64,000 nucleotides of DNA from Arthrobacter sp. EPSL27 (GCF_001512305.1 NZ_LNUT01000005.1:529674-593673); one strand, 5' to 3'. Positions 8,467 to 18,144 are shown, numbered from the stretch's first letter. Program-made: numbers and translations. Notes: generated by a model not told the origin, from the sequence alone.

Positions 8467-9219
8467 ATGTCTCTTGGAATAGTTTTCCTGTCCGAAGTAT
8501 TCGGCACCGCAATGCTGACCCTGCTGGGTTGCGGCGTTGTGGCAAACGTTGCACTCAAAGGCACCAAGGGCAACAACGGCGGGTTCCTGATGGTCACTTG
8601 GGGATGGGGCATTGCCGTCTTCTCCGGTGTCTACGTTGCCGCGATGTCCGGGGCGCACCTGAACCCCGCCGTGACCTTCGGCCTGCTGCTCAACGGCAAG
8701 ACGGAATACGCGCCCGGCGTGCCCGTCGACTTCGCCTCCACCCTTACCTACTTCGGCGGTGAACTGCTCGGTGCCTTCCTCGGCGCCGTGGTCATGTGGC
8801 TGGCCTACAAGCAGCACTTCGACGCTTCGGATGCGGAGCCCGCCAGCCAGCTGGCAGTCTTCTCCACCGGACCGGCGATCCGCTCCACGCCTTGGAACCT
8901 CATCACGGAGATCATCGGCACCTTTGTCCTCGTGTTCGTTATCCTGACCTTCGGCGGGACACCCTCGGGGCTCGGCCCGCTCGCCGTGGCTCTGCTGGTT
9001 GTCGGCATCGGTGTCTCCCTCGGTGGACCCACCGGCTACGCCATCAACCCGGCCCGTGACCTCGGCCCCCGCATCGCCCACGCCCTGCTGCCCATGAAGG
9101 GCAAGGGTTCCTCCGACTGGAGCTACTCCTGGATTCCGGTTGTCGGCCCGTTGGTTGGCGGTGGCCTCGCAGGCCTCGTCGCCGCCGTCGTGCCGATCAT
9201 CGCCACCGCAGCTGCCTGA
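8467..9219 (+). CDS. glpF: Glycerol facilitator, MIP family
   Basis: An aquaglyceroporin of 250 residues that lets glycerol diffuse across the cytoplasmic membrane. The two pore motifs are [10 protein letters not shown] (N66-P67-A68) and [10 protein letters not shown] (N194-P195-A196), and the aspartate after the second NPAR is characteristic of glycerol-conducting members. Six hydrophobic helices and the two half-helices can be followed. It lies 52 nt before glpK, so uptake and phosphorylation are coupled, and downstream of glpD with hairpins between. Confidence 0.93.
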   Translation: MSLGIVFLSEVFGTAMLTLLGCGVVANVALKGTKGNNGGFLMVTWGWGIAVFSGVYVAAMSGAHLNPAVTFGLLLNGKTEYAPGVPVDFASTLTYFGGELLGAFLGAVVMWLAYKQHFDASDAEPASQLAVFSTGPAIRSTPWNLITEIIGTFVLVFVILTFGGTPSGLGPLAVALLVVGIGVSLGGPTGYAINPARDLGPRIAHALLPMKGKGSSDWSYSWIPVVGPLVGGGLAGLVAAVVPIIATAAA

Positions 9220-9271
9220 TCCGTTCCACCCGTACTCTCAACCGCCAGCCCCCAACGACAAGGACGTCAAC

Positions 9272-10786
9272 ATGAACCAGTACGTAATCGCCATTGACCA
9301 GGGCACCACCAGCACCCGCGCCATCGTGTTCGACCACAGCGGCAGCATCGTGTCCTCGGGCCAGATGGAACACGAACAGATCTTCCCGCAGGCCGGCTGG
9401 GTGGAGCACGATCCAGCGGAGATCTGGAACAACACCCGCGAGGTCATCGCCTCCGCCCTATCCAAGGCGAACCTGACCCGCCACGACATCGCCGCCGTCG
9501 GCATCACCAACCAGCGCGAGACCGCCGTCGTCTGGGACAAGACCACCGGTGAGGCCGTCTACAACGCGATCGTCTGGCAGGACACCCGCACGCAGTCGAT
9601 CGTGGACGAGCTGGCCAAGGACGGCGGCCCGGACCGGTTCAAGCAGAAGGTCGGCCTGCCGCTGGCCACCTACTTCTCCGGCACCAAGATCAAATGGATC
9701 CTGGACAACGTCGAGGGCGCCCGCGCCAAGGCCGAGGCCGGGGACCTGGTGTTCGGCAACACCGACTGCTGGGTGCTCTGGAACCTGACCGGCGGTACCG
9801 ACGGCGGCGTCCACGTCACGGATGTGACGAACGCGTCGCGGACCATGTTCATGGACCTCGAGACCCTCTCCTGGGACCAGGAGATCCTGGACGCGTTCGG
9901 GGTTCCGGCGTCCATGATGCCGGCCATCAAGTCCTCGTCCGAGGTCTACGGCACGGTGCACACGTCCCAGCTGCTGCGTGAGGTTCCCGTCGCGGGCATC
10001 CTCGGCGACCAGCAGGCGGCGACGTTCGGCCAGGCGGCGTTCGACGCCGGCGAAGCCAAGAACACCTACGGCACGGGCTGCTTCCTCATCTTCAACACCG
10101 GTGAGGAAATCGTCCACTCCAAGAACGGGCTGCTGACCACCGTCGGCTACAAGCTCGGCGACGCCGCACCGCACTACGCCCTGGAAGGCTCCATCGCCGT
10201 CACCGGGTCGCTGGTGCAGTGGCTGCGAGACAACCTCGGCATGATCAGCAGCGCCCCCGAAGTGGAGACGCTGGCGGCCTCAGTTGAGGACAACGGCGGC
10301 GTCTACATCGTTCCGGCGTTCTCGGGCCTGTTCGCTCCGTACTGGCGTTCCGACGCCCGCGGCGCGATCGTCGGCCTGACCCGCTACGTGAACAAGAACC
10401 ACATTGCCCGGGCGGCGCTGGAGGCCACCGCCTTCCAGACCCGCGAGGTGCTCGACGCCGTCAACGCGGACTCGGGTGTGCCGCTGACCGAGCTGAAGGT
10501 CGACGGCGGCATGGTCGCCAACGACGCGCTGATGCAGTTCCAGGCCGACATCCTGGGCGTACCGGTGATCCGGCCCAAGGTCGTGGAAACCACGTCCCTG
10601 GGCGCCGCCTACGCCGCAGGGCTGGCGGTCGGCTTCTGGAAGGACCTCGGCGAGTGCTCCGCCAACTGGTCGGAGGACAAGCGCTGGGAGCCCACCATGG
10701 ACCAGGCCGAGCGGGAGCGCCAGATGCGCCTCTGGAAGAAGGCCGTCACCAAGTCCATGGACTGGGTCGACGAGGACGTGAAGTAG
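9272..10786 (+). CDS. glpK: Glycerol kinase
   Basis: GlpK phosphorylates glycerol to glycerol-3-phosphate with ATP and traps it in the cytoplasm. The 504-residue FGGY-family protein starts [25 protein letters not shown] (phosphate 1 loop DQGTTSTR), contains [15 protein letters not shown] and the ATP-site [11 protein letters not shown], and ends with the usual C-terminal lobe ([17 protein letters not shown]). The ATG at 9272 is chosen because homologues begin at this sequence and AAGGA lies upstream; a longer in-frame reading runs back into glpF. A strong terminator follows. Confidence 0.96.
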   Translation: MNQYVIAIDQGTTSTRAIVFDHSGSIVSSGQMEHEQIFPQAGWVEHDPAEIWNNTREVIASALSKANLTRHDIAAVGITNQRETAVVWDKTTGEAVYNAIVWQDTRTQSIVDELAKDGGPDRFKQKVGLPLATYFSGTKIKWILDNVEGARAKAEAGDLVFGNTDCWVLWNLTGGTDGGVHVTDVTNASRTMFMDLETLSWDQEILDAFGVPASMMPAIKSSSEVYGTVHTSQLLREVPVAGILGDQQAATFGQAAFDAGEAKNTYGTGCFLIFNTGEEIVHSKNGLLTTVGYKLGDAAPHYALEGSIAVTGSLVQWLRDNLGMISSAPEVETLAASVEDNGGVYIVPAFSGLFAPYWRSDARGAIVGLTRYVNKNHIARAALEATAFQTREVLDAVNADSGVPLTELKVDGGMVANDALMQFQADILGVPVIRPKVVETTSLGAAYAAGLAVGFWKDLGECSANWSEDKRWEPTMDQAERERQMRLWKKAVTKSMDWVDEDVK

Positions 10787-10801
10787 GCCCCAGCCTCTAT
10801 C

Positions 10802-10870
10802 GAGGGAGGCCGCACCCGCCCTGCCCGCTTCGCGGTGCCCACCACACCCTGGCGGGGTGCGGCCTCCCTC
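10802..10870 (+). terminator. Terminator after glpK
   Basis: Perfect 16-bp arms, GAGGGAGGCCGCACCC (10802-10817) and GGGTGCGGCCTCCCTC (10855-10870), enclose a 37-nt loop. The hairpin isolates the glp operon from the leuS leader that begins about 70 nt later. Confidence 0.75.
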
Positions 10871-10931
10871 TCTCGTGCGCCCGTACTTCAGCCGCTCGTG
10901 GCGGCTTACGGTGAGGCGATTCGCGGTGCGC

Positions 10932-10937
10932 TAGAGT
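10932..10937 (+). promoter_or_regulatory. -10 box of the leuS leader
   Basis: TAGAGT fits the actinobacterial TANNNT -10 consensus. Transcription would begin about 7 nt later, at the A of the leader ATG (10944), so the leader mRNA should be leaderless. No clear TTGACA-like -35 is visible. Confidence 0.55.
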
Positions 10938-10943
10938 AGTCCT

Positions 10944-10970
10944 ATGCGTGCGATCCTTGTGCTTAGCTAG
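10944..10970 (+). CDS. leuS leader peptide (MRAILVLS)
   Basis: An 8-codon ORF reading M-R-A-I-L-V-L-S-stop with two leucine codons and neighbouring Ile and Val codons. It begins 6 nt after a -10 box, so it would be translated from the transcript 5' end. It is followed by a bulged stem (about 10976-10999) and an intrinsic terminator before leuS. Attenuators upstream of leuS have been described for some Streptomyces; the inference here is that slow Leu-tRNA charging alters ribosome position and favours read-through into leuS. The short length is why ordinary ORF calling would miss it. Confidence 0.65.
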   Translation: MRAILVLS

Positions 10971-11006
10971 CCGCCCGGTATCCCGACTACGGATTGCCGA
11001 GCGGCC

Positions 11007-11030
11007 GCCCCTCCATGTCGAGGGGCTTTT
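11007..11030 (+). terminator. Attenuator terminator in the leuS leader
   Basis: The stem GCCCCTC (11007-11013) pairs with GAGGGGC (11020-11026) around CATGTC and is followed by TTTT, making it a rho-independent terminator located 110 nt before the leuS start rather than after a gene. An upstream bulged stem (CGGTATCC pairing with GGATTGCCG) lies between it and the leader stop codon. Confidence 0.7.
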
Positions 11031-11140
11031 GTGTGTCTGGGGTACTCCCGGCAGCAAACACCAGCAAGCAGGGATCAGGCCGTCGTGCCGGAATATGACG
11101 TTTCGGAACACAAGGCTAGACAGAACAGAAGAGGGCAGCA

Positions 11141-13678
11141 GTGAGCGTTCAGCCGGAGACAGAGACCGGAACACCAGCAGTCGCAGCGGAGAGCCCCGAG
11201 GAGGGCGCCTACAGCTTCGCGGCCATGGAAGCGAAGTGGCCGCAGGTCTGGGAGGACCTGAAGGTCTTCACGCCGCTCGACGACGGCTCGAAGGAGCGCC
11301 GGTATGTGCTGGACATGTTCCCGTACCCCTCCGGCGACCTGCACATGGGCCACGCCGAAGCGTTCGCCATGGGCGACGTCGTCGCGCGGTACCTGCGCCA
11401 GAAGGGCTACGACGTCCTGCACCCGATCGGCTGGGACTCCTTCGGCCTGCCCGCCGAGAACGCCGCCATCAAGCGCAACGCCCACCCCAGCGAGTGGACG
11501 TACGCCAACATCGACACCCAGGCGGCGTCGTTCAAGCGCTACGCGATCTCCGCCGACTGGTCCCGCCGGCTGCACACCTCCGATCCGGAGTACTACCGCT
11601 GGACGCAGTGGCTGTTCAAGCGCTTCTACGAGCGCGGCCTGGCGTACCGCAAGAATTCCCCGGTCAACTGGTGCCCCAAGGACCAGACCGTGCTGGCCAA
11701 CGAACAGGTGGTCAACGGCGCCTGCGAACGCTGCGGCACCGCCGTCACCAAGAAATCGCTGAACCAGTGGTACTTCAAAATCACCGACTACGCCGACCGG
11801 CTGCTCGATGACATGGACGAGCTGCGCGGCCACTGGCCCGAGCGCGTCCTGGCGATGCAGAAGAACTGGATCGGCCGCTCCGAAGGCGCGCACGTCAACT
11901 TCGTGATCGAGGCCGACGGCGAAAACCCCGCCAAGGACGTCACGGTGTTCACCACCCGCCCCGACACCCTCTACGGCGCAACGTTCTTTGTGGTCGCCGC
12001 CGATGCGCCGCTCGCCGTCGAGCTGGTCACGGACGAGCACGCCGCCGCCCTGGACGCGTACCGCGAGCAGGTCAAGGCGCTGTCCGAAATCGAACGCCAG
12101 TCCACCGAGCGGGAGAAGACCGGCGTCTTCACCGGCCGCTACGCCATCAACCCGCTCAACGGCGAGAAGCTGCCGGTCTGGGCCGCCGACTACGTGCTGG
12201 CGGACTACGGCACCGGCGCCATCATGGCGGTCCCGGCGCACGACCAGCGCGACCTGGACTTCGCCCGCACCTTCGACCTGCCGGTCCGGGCCGTGCTGGA
12301 CACCGGCGAGGAGGATCCCGCGGTCAGCGGGACGGCCACGTCCGGCGAGGGGACGCTGATCAACTCCGGCGCCCTGGACGGGCTGCCGAAGGCCGAAGCC
12401 ATCCCGGCTGCCATCGGCATCCTGCAGGAGCAGGGCACGGGCGAGAAGTTCGTGAACTTCCGCCTGCGCGACTGGCTGCTCAGCCGGCAGCGGTTCTGGG
12501 GCACTCCGATCCCCATCATCCACTGCCCCGCCTGCGGCGAAGTGCCGGTCCCGGACGAGCAGCTGCCCGTCACCCTGCCGGCCGACCTGCGCGGCGAGGA
12601 CCTGTCCCCGAAGGGCACCTCACCGCTGGCCGCCGCCGAGGCCTGGGTCAACGTGGAGTGCCCCTCCTGCCACGGCCCGGCCAAGCGCGACACGGACACC
12701 ATGGACACGTTCGTGGATTCCTCCTGGTACTTCCTGCGCTTCGTCTCCCCGCAGTTCACTGAAGGCCCGTTCGATCCGGCGAAGATCAACGACTGGATGC
12801 CGGTGGGCCAGTACGTGGGCGGCGTCGAGCACGCCATCCTGCACCTGCTGTACGCCCGCTTCTTCACCAAGGTCATCCACGACCTGGGCATGATCGACGC
12901 CGACGAACCCTTCAGCGCGCTGCTGAACCAGGGCCAGGTGCTCAACGGCGGCAAGGCCATGAGCAAGTCCCTGGGCAACGGTGTGGACCTCGGCGAACAG
13001 CTGGACAAGTACGGCGTGGACGCCGTCCGCCTCACCATGATCTTCGCCTCCCCGCCGGAGGACGACGTCGACTGGGCGGACGTCTCGCCGTCGGGCTCTG
13101 CCAAGTTCCTGGCCCGCGCCTGGCGCCTGGGACAGGACGTCTCCAGTGCACCCGGCGTCGACTTCGCCACCGGCGACCGGGCGCTGCGTGCCGTCACGCA
13201 CCGCACCATCGCCGACGCGGAAGCCCTGCTGGACGCCAACAAGTTCAACGTGGTGGTGGCCAAGCTCATGGAGCTGGTCAACGCCACGCGCAAGACGATC
13301 GACAGAGGCGCGGCCACCGGTGCCGGCGGCGCCGACCCGGCCGTCCGCGAGGCCGTCGAAACCGTCGCAGTCATCCTGAGCCTCTTCGCGCCGTACACGG
13401 TCGAGGACCTCTGGAACGTGCTGGGGCACCCGGCGTCGGTGGCCAACGCCGGCTGGCCCGCGCACGATCCTGCCCTGCTGGTGCAGGACACGGTGACCGC
13501 AGTGGTCCAGGTCCAGGGCAAGGTCCGGGACCGCCTGGAGGTCTCGCCCGGGATCGGCGAGGACGAACTGCGGGAACTGGCCCTGGCCTCCGAGAACGTC
13601 CAGCGCGCCCTCGACGGGCGGGGGATCCGCACGGTGATCGTGCGGGCGCCTAAACTGGTCAACATCGTCCCGGCCTAG
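11141..13678 (+). CDS. leuS: Leucyl-tRNA synthetase
   Basis: LeuRS charges tRNA-Leu. The 845-residue class I synthetase has the HIGH-type motif in [15 protein letters not shown] (about residue 60), a CP1 editing domain ([16 protein letters not shown]), a second WYFLRF zinc/catalytic segment and the KMSKS loop as KAMSKSLGN (about residues 604-612), then the anticodon-binding and C-terminal domains. The GTG start follows AGAGGG. Expression is probably governed by the leader peptide and terminator upstream. A 14-bp terminator follows the gene. Confidence 0.97.
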   Translation: MSVQPETETGTPAVAAESPEEGAYSFAAMEAKWPQVWEDLKVFTPLDDGSKERRYVLDMFPYPSGDLHMGHAEAFAMGDVVARYLRQKGYDVLHPIGWDSFGLPAENAAIKRNAHPSEWTYANIDTQAASFKRYAISADWSRRLHTSDPEYYRWTQWLFKRFYERGLAYRKNSPVNWCPKDQTVLANEQVVNGACERCGTAVTKKSLNQWYFKITDYADRLLDDMDELRGHWPERVLAMQKNWIGRSEGAHVNFVIEADGENPAKDVTVFTTRPDTLYGATFFVVAADAPLAVELVTDEHAAALDAYREQVKALSEIERQSTEREKTGVFTGRYAINPLNGEKLPVWAADYVLADYGTGAIMAVPAHDQRDLDFARTFDLPVRAVLDTGEEDPAVSGTATSGEGTLINSGALDGLPKAEAIPAAIGILQEQGTGEKFVNFRLRDWLLSRQRFWGTPIPIIHCPACGEVPVPDEQLPVTLPADLRGEDLSPKGTSPLAAAEAWVNVECPSCHGPAKRDTDTMDTFVDSSWYFLRFVSPQFTEGPFDPAKINDWMPVGQYVGGVEHAILHLLYARFFTKVIHDLGMIDADEPFSALLNQGQVLNGGKAMSKSLGNGVDLGEQLDKYGVDAVRLTMIFASPPEDDVDWADVSPSGSAKFLARAWRLGQDVSSAPGVDFATGDRALRAVTHRTIADAEALLDANKFNVVVAKLMELVNATRKTIDRGAATGAGGADPAVREAVETVAVILSLFAPYTVEDLWNVLGHPASVANAGWPAHDPALLVQDTVTAVVQVQGKVRDRLEVSPGIGEDELRELALASENVQRALDGRGIRTVIVRAPKLVNIVPA

Positions 13679-13686
13679 CAGGGGAT

Positions 13687-13717
13687 GCCTGCCGCCGGTG
13701 AACCACCGGCGGCAGGC
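13687..13717 (+). terminator. Terminator after leuS
   Basis: Perfect 14-bp arms, GCCTGCCGCCGGTG (13687-13700) and CACCGGCGGCAGGC (13704-13717), are separated by AAC and lie 8 nt after the leuS stop. There is no T-run. Confidence 0.65.
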
Positions 13718-13764
13718 AGTACCAGCACGGTCCGGGAGCCAGCGCAGACAGCAGGAGGTGCACC

Positions 13765-14760
13765 GTGCCGCACCGCGACCCGTCGGGCTGGCCCTGGCTG
13801 AAGGAGCGCCTGGGCGGTTTCCGTCCGGCGAAACGGCCGGGTGCGGCACCCGGTGAGCCCGCCGTGGTCCGCACTGCCGTGGTCACGGACTCCGCCGCCG
13901 CACTGCCGGCCGGCTGGGCCCGGGAACTCGCCGCTGACGGGCGGCTCACAGTTGTCCCGATGCCGGTGATGGTGGGGACCGAGATTTACGGCGAGGGCGA
14001 GGACGACATCGCCGACACGATCGCCGTCGCCCTGGCGAGCGGCAAACCCGTCAAGACATCCCGCCCTTCCCCTGGCCAGTTCGAACAAGCCTATGCGGCG
14101 GCCCACCGCCGCGGCTTCGAGTCCGTGGTGTCCGTCCACATCTCCGGGGAACTGTCCGGCACGGCCGACGCGGCCCGCCTCGCCGCCGCCCGCGTGGAAA
14201 TTCCGGTGGAGGTTCTGGACTCCCGGACGGTCGGCATGGCGCAGGGGATGGGCGTCCAGGCCGCCGTCGCCGCTGCAGCCGCCGGCGGGGCTGCGGCCGA
14301 GGTGCGGCAGGCCGCCGAGCAGCGCCTGGCGGGCACCAAGGTGTATTTCTACGTGCCCAGCCTGGAGCAGCTGCGCCGGGGCGGACGGATCGGCGCTGCG
14401 GCCTCGCTGTGGGGAACCATGCTCGCCATCAAGCCCATCCTCGCCGTCGAAGGCGGCAAGGTGGTCCCGCTGGAAAAGGTCCGCTCCGCGGCCAAAGCCG
14501 TCGCACGGCTCAAGGAGATCGCGGTGGCCGACGCTGCCTCCCGGCCTCCGGGGCATGCGCGGCTTGCCGTCCACCACTTCGGCAATCCGGCTGAGGCCGG
14601 CGACCTGGCGGAGCAGCTGGCAGCCGCGGTTCCCGGCGGTCCGCCCGTCCAGATCAGTGCCCTGCCGGCGGTCCTGGCCGCCCACGCCGGCCTCGGTGTC
14701 CTGGCTGTGATCGTGGGTGAGGACAGCAAGGGAGGCTACACTGCAGCACATAGCCAGTGA
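13765..14760 (+). CDS. DegV family fatty-acid-binding protein
   Basis: A 331-residue DegV-family protein. In other bacteria these bind fatty acids and pass them to fatty acid kinase. Family signatures are VVTDSAAALP near residue 35, KTSRPSPGQF, and VVSVHISGELSGTADAARLA, followed by the lipid-binding C-terminal lobe (RRGGRIGAAASLWGTMLAIKPIL). The GTG start has a perfect GGAGG 5 nt upstream. It is separated from leuS by a terminator and followed closely by a small gene of unknown function. Its own partner kinase gene is not in the window. Confidence 0.88.
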   Translation: MPHRDPSGWPWLKERLGGFRPAKRPGAAPGEPAVVRTAVVTDSAAALPAGWARELAADGRLTVVPMPVMVGTEIYGEGEDDIADTIAVALASGKPVKTSRPSPGQFEQAYAAAHRRGFESVVSVHISGELSGTADAARLAAARVEIPVEVLDSRTVGMAQGMGVQAAVAAAAAGGAAAEVRQAAEQRLAGTKVYFYVPSLEQLRRGGRIGAAASLWGTMLAIKPILAVEGGKVVPLEKVRSAAKAVARLKEIAVADAASRPPGHARLAVHHFGNPAEAGDLAEQLAAAVPGGPPVQISALPAVLAAHAGLGVLAVIVGEDSKGGYTAAHSQ

Positions 14761-14772
14761 AAGGTCTCAGCC

Positions 14773-15045
14773 ATGACACAGGACGAAGTTTCGGCGCAGG
14801 CGCGGGAGATTGTCCGCTGCATCAGGGACGGCACCATCACCTTCGATACCGAAGACGAGGCAGTCGCCGCGATCGGGATGCTCATCAAGAAGCGCGAGTA
14901 CCAATCAGTGGCCGAACTGCTCGAGGGACTCAGCCAGTGGGTGCTCACCTACCCGCGGGCCGGTGAAGGATGGAGTGAGCACCTGGTCGGCGACCTGTGC
15001 CTGACCCTGATGGGCCTGCTGGAAAACTTCAGCCGCCTCGGCTGA
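14773..15045 (+). CDS. Small conserved-looking protein, function unknown
   Basis: I do not recognise this 90-residue protein. It is soluble, acidic and predicted mostly helical (LIKKREYQSVAELLEGLSQW), with no signal peptide or metal-binding pattern. It begins 12 nt after the degV-like stop, so the two are probably cotranscribed. Codon use matches its neighbours, which supports a real gene. It could be a small partner of the DegV-like protein or unrelated cargo of the transcript. Confidence 0.6.
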   Translation: MTQDEVSAQAREIVRCIRDGTITFDTEDEAVAAIGMLIKKREYQSVAELLEGLSQWVLTYPRAGEGWSEHLVGDLCLTLMGLLENFSRLG

Positions 15046-15112
15046 CACCCGGCCCGGAACGCCACTATCCACATAGGACACACCGGCCCTGAACTGCGTC
15101 TCGTCCCCTTCG

Positions 15113-15118
15113 TACGAT
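15113..15118 (+). promoter_or_regulatory. -10 box of comEA
   Basis: TACGAT ends 6 nt before the comEA ATG (15125). With the usual spacing, transcription would begin at the start codon and give a leaderless mRNA. Consistent with this, no Shine-Dalgarno lies before this ATG. Confidence 0.5.
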
Positions 15119-15124
15119 GGGCGC

Positions 15125-16039
15125 ATGCCGCGCCACATTTCGGGGGAACTGCACAACACCGGACAGGGCCACTCCGGCCGCAGGCTGGCGGCCGCCGTGT
15201 ACCCGGAAGCCGCACACCCGGACGCCGAGGACCGGGACGTCCCGGCGGGCCTGCTCGACCGGGCACCCGCGGTCACCCCGGCCGCAGGACCACGCGAACC
15301 CGCCCCGGACCAACCGCCGCCCCGCGGCCCCCGGCTCAGGTGGCGCACGGGAGGCCGGGCTGCGGCGCTGCTGTGCCTGCTGGCCGTGGCGCTTCTTGGC
15401 TGGTTCTGGTGGCAGGCAGCGCACGCCACCGCGGAAGTCAGCCCGCTGAGCTCCATCAGCCCGCCGGAGGCGGAGGACGTCCACGCTCCGGACCCCGACG
15501 CCGGACCGTCCGCCGCCGCCGACGCACCGCCGGACGTTTCCCCTGGCGGAACCGACGGGGATGCAGACGCCAGCGCAACCATCATCGTGCACGTGGCTGG
15601 TGCGGTGCTCCGTGCCGGCATCGTGGAGTTGCCCCGCGGCAGCCGCCTGCACCAGGCCATCGCCGCGGCCGGGGGCAGTGCCCCGGACGCTGACCCGGAC
15701 CAGCTCAACCTCGCATCCGTGCTTGAGGACGGCCAGAAGGTCCTGGTGCCGAAGGTGGGCGAAACCGTTCCTGGCGGCCCCGCTGCCGCCGGTGACGCCG
15801 GGGCCCGGGGAAGCCCGCCCGGTGCTGACGGCTCCGCTCCTGCAGGCGGCAAGGTCAACCTCAACACGGCGCCGGCCGACGAACTGGCAACACTGCCGCG
15901 CGTGGGCCCGGTCCTGGCGCAGCGGATCGTGGACTGGCGGACCCAGCACGGCAACTTCCAGCGGGTTGAGGAGCTGGATGCCGTGGACGGGTTCGGACCA
16001 AAGCTGCTGGAGGCGCTGCTGCCGCTGGTCCGGGTTTGA
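15125..16039 (+). CDS. comEA: Competence protein ComEA, DNA receptor
   Basis: ComEA is the membrane-anchored double-stranded-DNA receptor of transformation systems. This 304-residue version has a long basic N-terminus (about 75 residues), one transmembrane helix (ALLCLLAVALLGWFWW, about residues 80-96), a proline/aspartate-rich linker, a SLBB domain (VHVAGAVLRAGIVELP), and two C-terminal helix-hairpin-helix motifs (GKVNLNTAPADELATLPRVG and LDAVDGFGPKLLEALLP). The order is standard for actinobacterial ComEA. It is followed directly by comEC and is probably made from a leaderless transcript. Confidence 0.92.
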   Translation: MPRHISGELHNTGQGHSGRRLAAAVYPEAAHPDAEDRDVPAGLLDRAPAVTPAAGPREPAPDQPPPRGPRLRWRTGGRAAALLCLLAVALLGWFWWQAAHATAEVSPLSSISPPEAEDVHAPDPDAGPSAAADAPPDVSPGGTDGDADASATIIVHVAGAVLRAGIVELPRGSRLHQAIAAAGGSAPDADPDQLNLASVLEDGQKVLVPKVGETVPGGPAAAGDAGARGSPPGADGSAPAGGKVNLNTAPADELATLPRVGPVLAQRIVDWRTQHGNFQRVEELDAVDGFGPKLLEALLPLVRV

Positions 16040-16050
16040 GGGGCACCGGC

Positions 16051-18144
16051 ATGGGCAGCGAACGGCACAGGGAAGAGCGCAGTGAACGGCACAGGGAACA
16101 ACGCAGAGAGCAGCACAGGAGACAGGCGGGGGAGCAACGCAGCGAGCAGCACAGGGGGCAGCCGGGGGAGCAACGCAGCGAGCAGCACATGGGGCAGCCG
16201 GGGGAGCAGCGCAGTGAGCCTCATGAACAGCAGCACAGGGAGCAGCCGGGGGAACCGTACCGTAAACGTTGGAGGCAGGGGGCCAGGGACGTGCTGCTCC
16301 CGTTTCGAGGGCCGGTGCGCTTCCGTCCGGGCCGCGCAGATGACCTACGCAGGATCGACGTGCGCCTGGTCCCGGCCGCGATACTCGTGTGGGCTGCGGC
16401 GGCCGCGGGACACCAGGTGCAGCCCGCGGCGCTGGCCGTCATCTGTTCGGTACTTGTGGTTGCCGCCGGTCTGCTGCTCTGGCCGGCGCCTTCTGCAGCG
16501 GCCCGGCGGCGGACAGGACGGCCCGGCAGGCCCGTCCGGAGAAGTTTCCGCGCGACGATGGCCGTGGCGCTGCTCCTCGCTGCGGCAGCGGGCGGGCACA
16601 GCGCCGCTGGTTCCACCCCGCGGCATGAGGGCGCGCTGGCCCAGGCTGCCGGCGCGCGTGCATCCGTTGCCTTGGAAATCGAGGTCACGGGTGCGCCGCG
16701 GAGGCTGAAGGCGCCGGCGCGGACAGGACTCGTGGACCGATGGGCGGTGCCGGTGTCCCTGGTCGAGATGACCTACGACGCACGGCGCGTGCGGGCACCG
16801 GCCCGGCTGCTGGTCCTGGGCGGCACCGACTGGGAGCATGCAGCCCCCGGGCAGCGGATCCGGACCACCGGCAAACTTGCGCCGCCCGGCCCGGGCCAGC
16901 CCGAGGCTGCCGTCCTCTCGGCCAGCTCCACCCCGCTGCCGCTGGCGCAACCAGGCCCGTGGCAGCGCGGCCCGGGCGAGCTCCGCGACCTCTTCACCGC
17001 AGCCGCCGGGCGGTTCGACGGCGACGCCCGGGGACTGCTGCCGGGCATGGTCACCGGAGACACCAGCGCCCTTGATGCCGGACTGGACCAGGCCATGAAG
17101 TCTGTGGGCATGACCCATCTGACCGCCGTCAGCGGGGCCAACTGCAGCCTGGTCCTTGGCGCGTTCCTGCTGGCCGCACGGAGCCTGCGGCTCGCCCGGC
17201 TGTCCGCGGCGGCCCTTGGCCTCGCCGGGCTGGGCCTGTTTGTCCTGATGGTCGGCCCTGACGCCAGCGTGCTGCGTGCTGCGGTCATGGGTGGTGTTGG
17301 GCTGGTGGCCGTGTCCGGCGGGCGTCCCGGCCGGGGCCTGAGCTTCCTGTGCGTTGCGGTGATCGCGCTGGTGCTGGCGCAGCCGTCCCTGTCCACGAGC
17401 TTCGGATTCCTGCTGTCCGTGCTCGCCACACTCGGCATCGTCCTGGCCGGCCGGCCCGTCATGGAGTGGTTTCCGGCGGCCGTGCCGCGGTGGGCCGCTG
17501 CGGGCATCGCGGTGCCGTTGTCCGCACAGGCGTTCTGTGGACCGGTGATTGTGCTGCTGCAGCCGCAGTTCTCCACGTACGCGCTGCCAGCCAACATGGC
17601 CGCCGCGGTGCTCGTCGCCCCGGTCACGCTGCTGGGGACGGCGTCCGTGCCGCTGGTGCCGCTCGCACCGGTCCTGGCCGCCGTGCCGCTGGGCGTCGCC
17701 GCGGCCTTCGCAGCCGGCGTGGGAGCGATCGCCCGGTTCTTCGCGGGACTGCCCGGTGCTGTGCTGCCGTGGCCTGAGGGCGGCTTCGGCGCCGCCACCA
17801 TGGCGCTCTTCTCCGCCTGCGCCCTTGCCGCATGCTGGCTGGCGTTCCACCCGGCCCGCACCCTCACGCTGGCCTTGGCCGCCCATGCGCAGACGGTGGC
17901 CCTGCTTGACCGGGCGGCGTCCTCCGCCGGCGGCGCCCGGGCACCTTCCGGCTCCGGGGCCGCGGCTGGTGCCGGGTTTGGGTCCGTACCGCGGCAGGTG
18001 CCCGGCTTGGTGCACCGCCCGGCCCGTGGCACGCTTAGACTCTGCAAACAATCTTCCGGGAGGAAACCTCAGTGGCTGCTGCCCAGACCCCGCGTGCCCG
18101 GTCCGCCGCGTCGAAGACCGCCACCGCCAGCTGGCGGGATGTGA
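16051..18144 (+). CDS. comEC: ComEC/Rec2 competence channel with repeat N-terminus, no MBL domain
   Basis: ComEC is the polytopic channel that passes single-stranded DNA into the cytoplasm. The Competence domain is clear (SVGMTHLTAVSGANCSLVLG, then many transmembrane helices). The ATG at 16051 has a GAGGGG site 7 nt upstream. It makes the first 75 or so residues a hydrophilic E/Q/R/H-rich repeat encoded by 36-bp tandem units. A GTG at 16291 would exclude the repeats. After the last helices the protein ends in a Gly/Ala/Ser- and Pro-rich tail; I see no HxHxDH-type metallo-beta-lactamase domain, which many ComEC proteins carry. The 3' end overlaps holA by 73 bp. Confidence 0.85.
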   Translation: MGSERHREERSERHREQRREQHRRQAGEQRSEQHRGQPGEQRSEQHMGQPGEQRSEPHEQQHREQPGEPYRKRWRQGARDVLLPFRGPVRFRPGRADDLRRIDVRLVPAAILVWAAAAAGHQVQPAALAVICSVLVVAAGLLLWPAPSAAARRRTGRPGRPVRRSFRATMAVALLLAAAAGGHSAAGSTPRHEGALAQAAGARASVALEIEVTGAPRRLKAPARTGLVDRWAVPVSLVEMTYDARRVRAPARLLVLGGTDWEHAAPGQRIRTTGKLAPPGPGQPEAAVLSASSTPLPLAQPGPWQRGPGELRDLFTAAAGRFDGDARGLLPGMVTGDTSALDAGLDQAMKSVGMTHLTAVSGANCSLVLGAFLLAARSLRLARLSAAALGLAGLGLFVLMVGPDASVLRAAVMGGVGLVAVSGGRPGRGLSFLCVAVIALVLAQPSLSTSFGFLLSVLATLGIVLAGRPVMEWFPAAVPRWAAAGIAVPLSAQAFCGPVIVLLQPQFSTYALPANMAAAVLVAPVTLLGTASVPLVPLAPVLAAVPLGVAAAFAAGVGAIARFFAGLPGAVLPWPEGGFGAATMALFSACALAACWLAFHPARTLTLALAAHAQTVALLDRAASSAGGARAPSGSGAAAGAGFGSVPRQVPGLVHRPARGTLRLCKQSSGRKPQWLLPRPRVPGPPRRRPPPPAGGM
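16108..16215 (+). repeat. Three 36-bp tandem repeats in comEC
   Basis: Units 16108-16143, 16144-16179 and 16180-16215 differ at only a few positions and encode EQHR-x-Q-x-GEQRS. Degenerate copies flank them (16054-16107 and about 16231-16257). The unit is a multiple of three, so copy-number change keeps the comEC frame. Confidence 0.85.
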
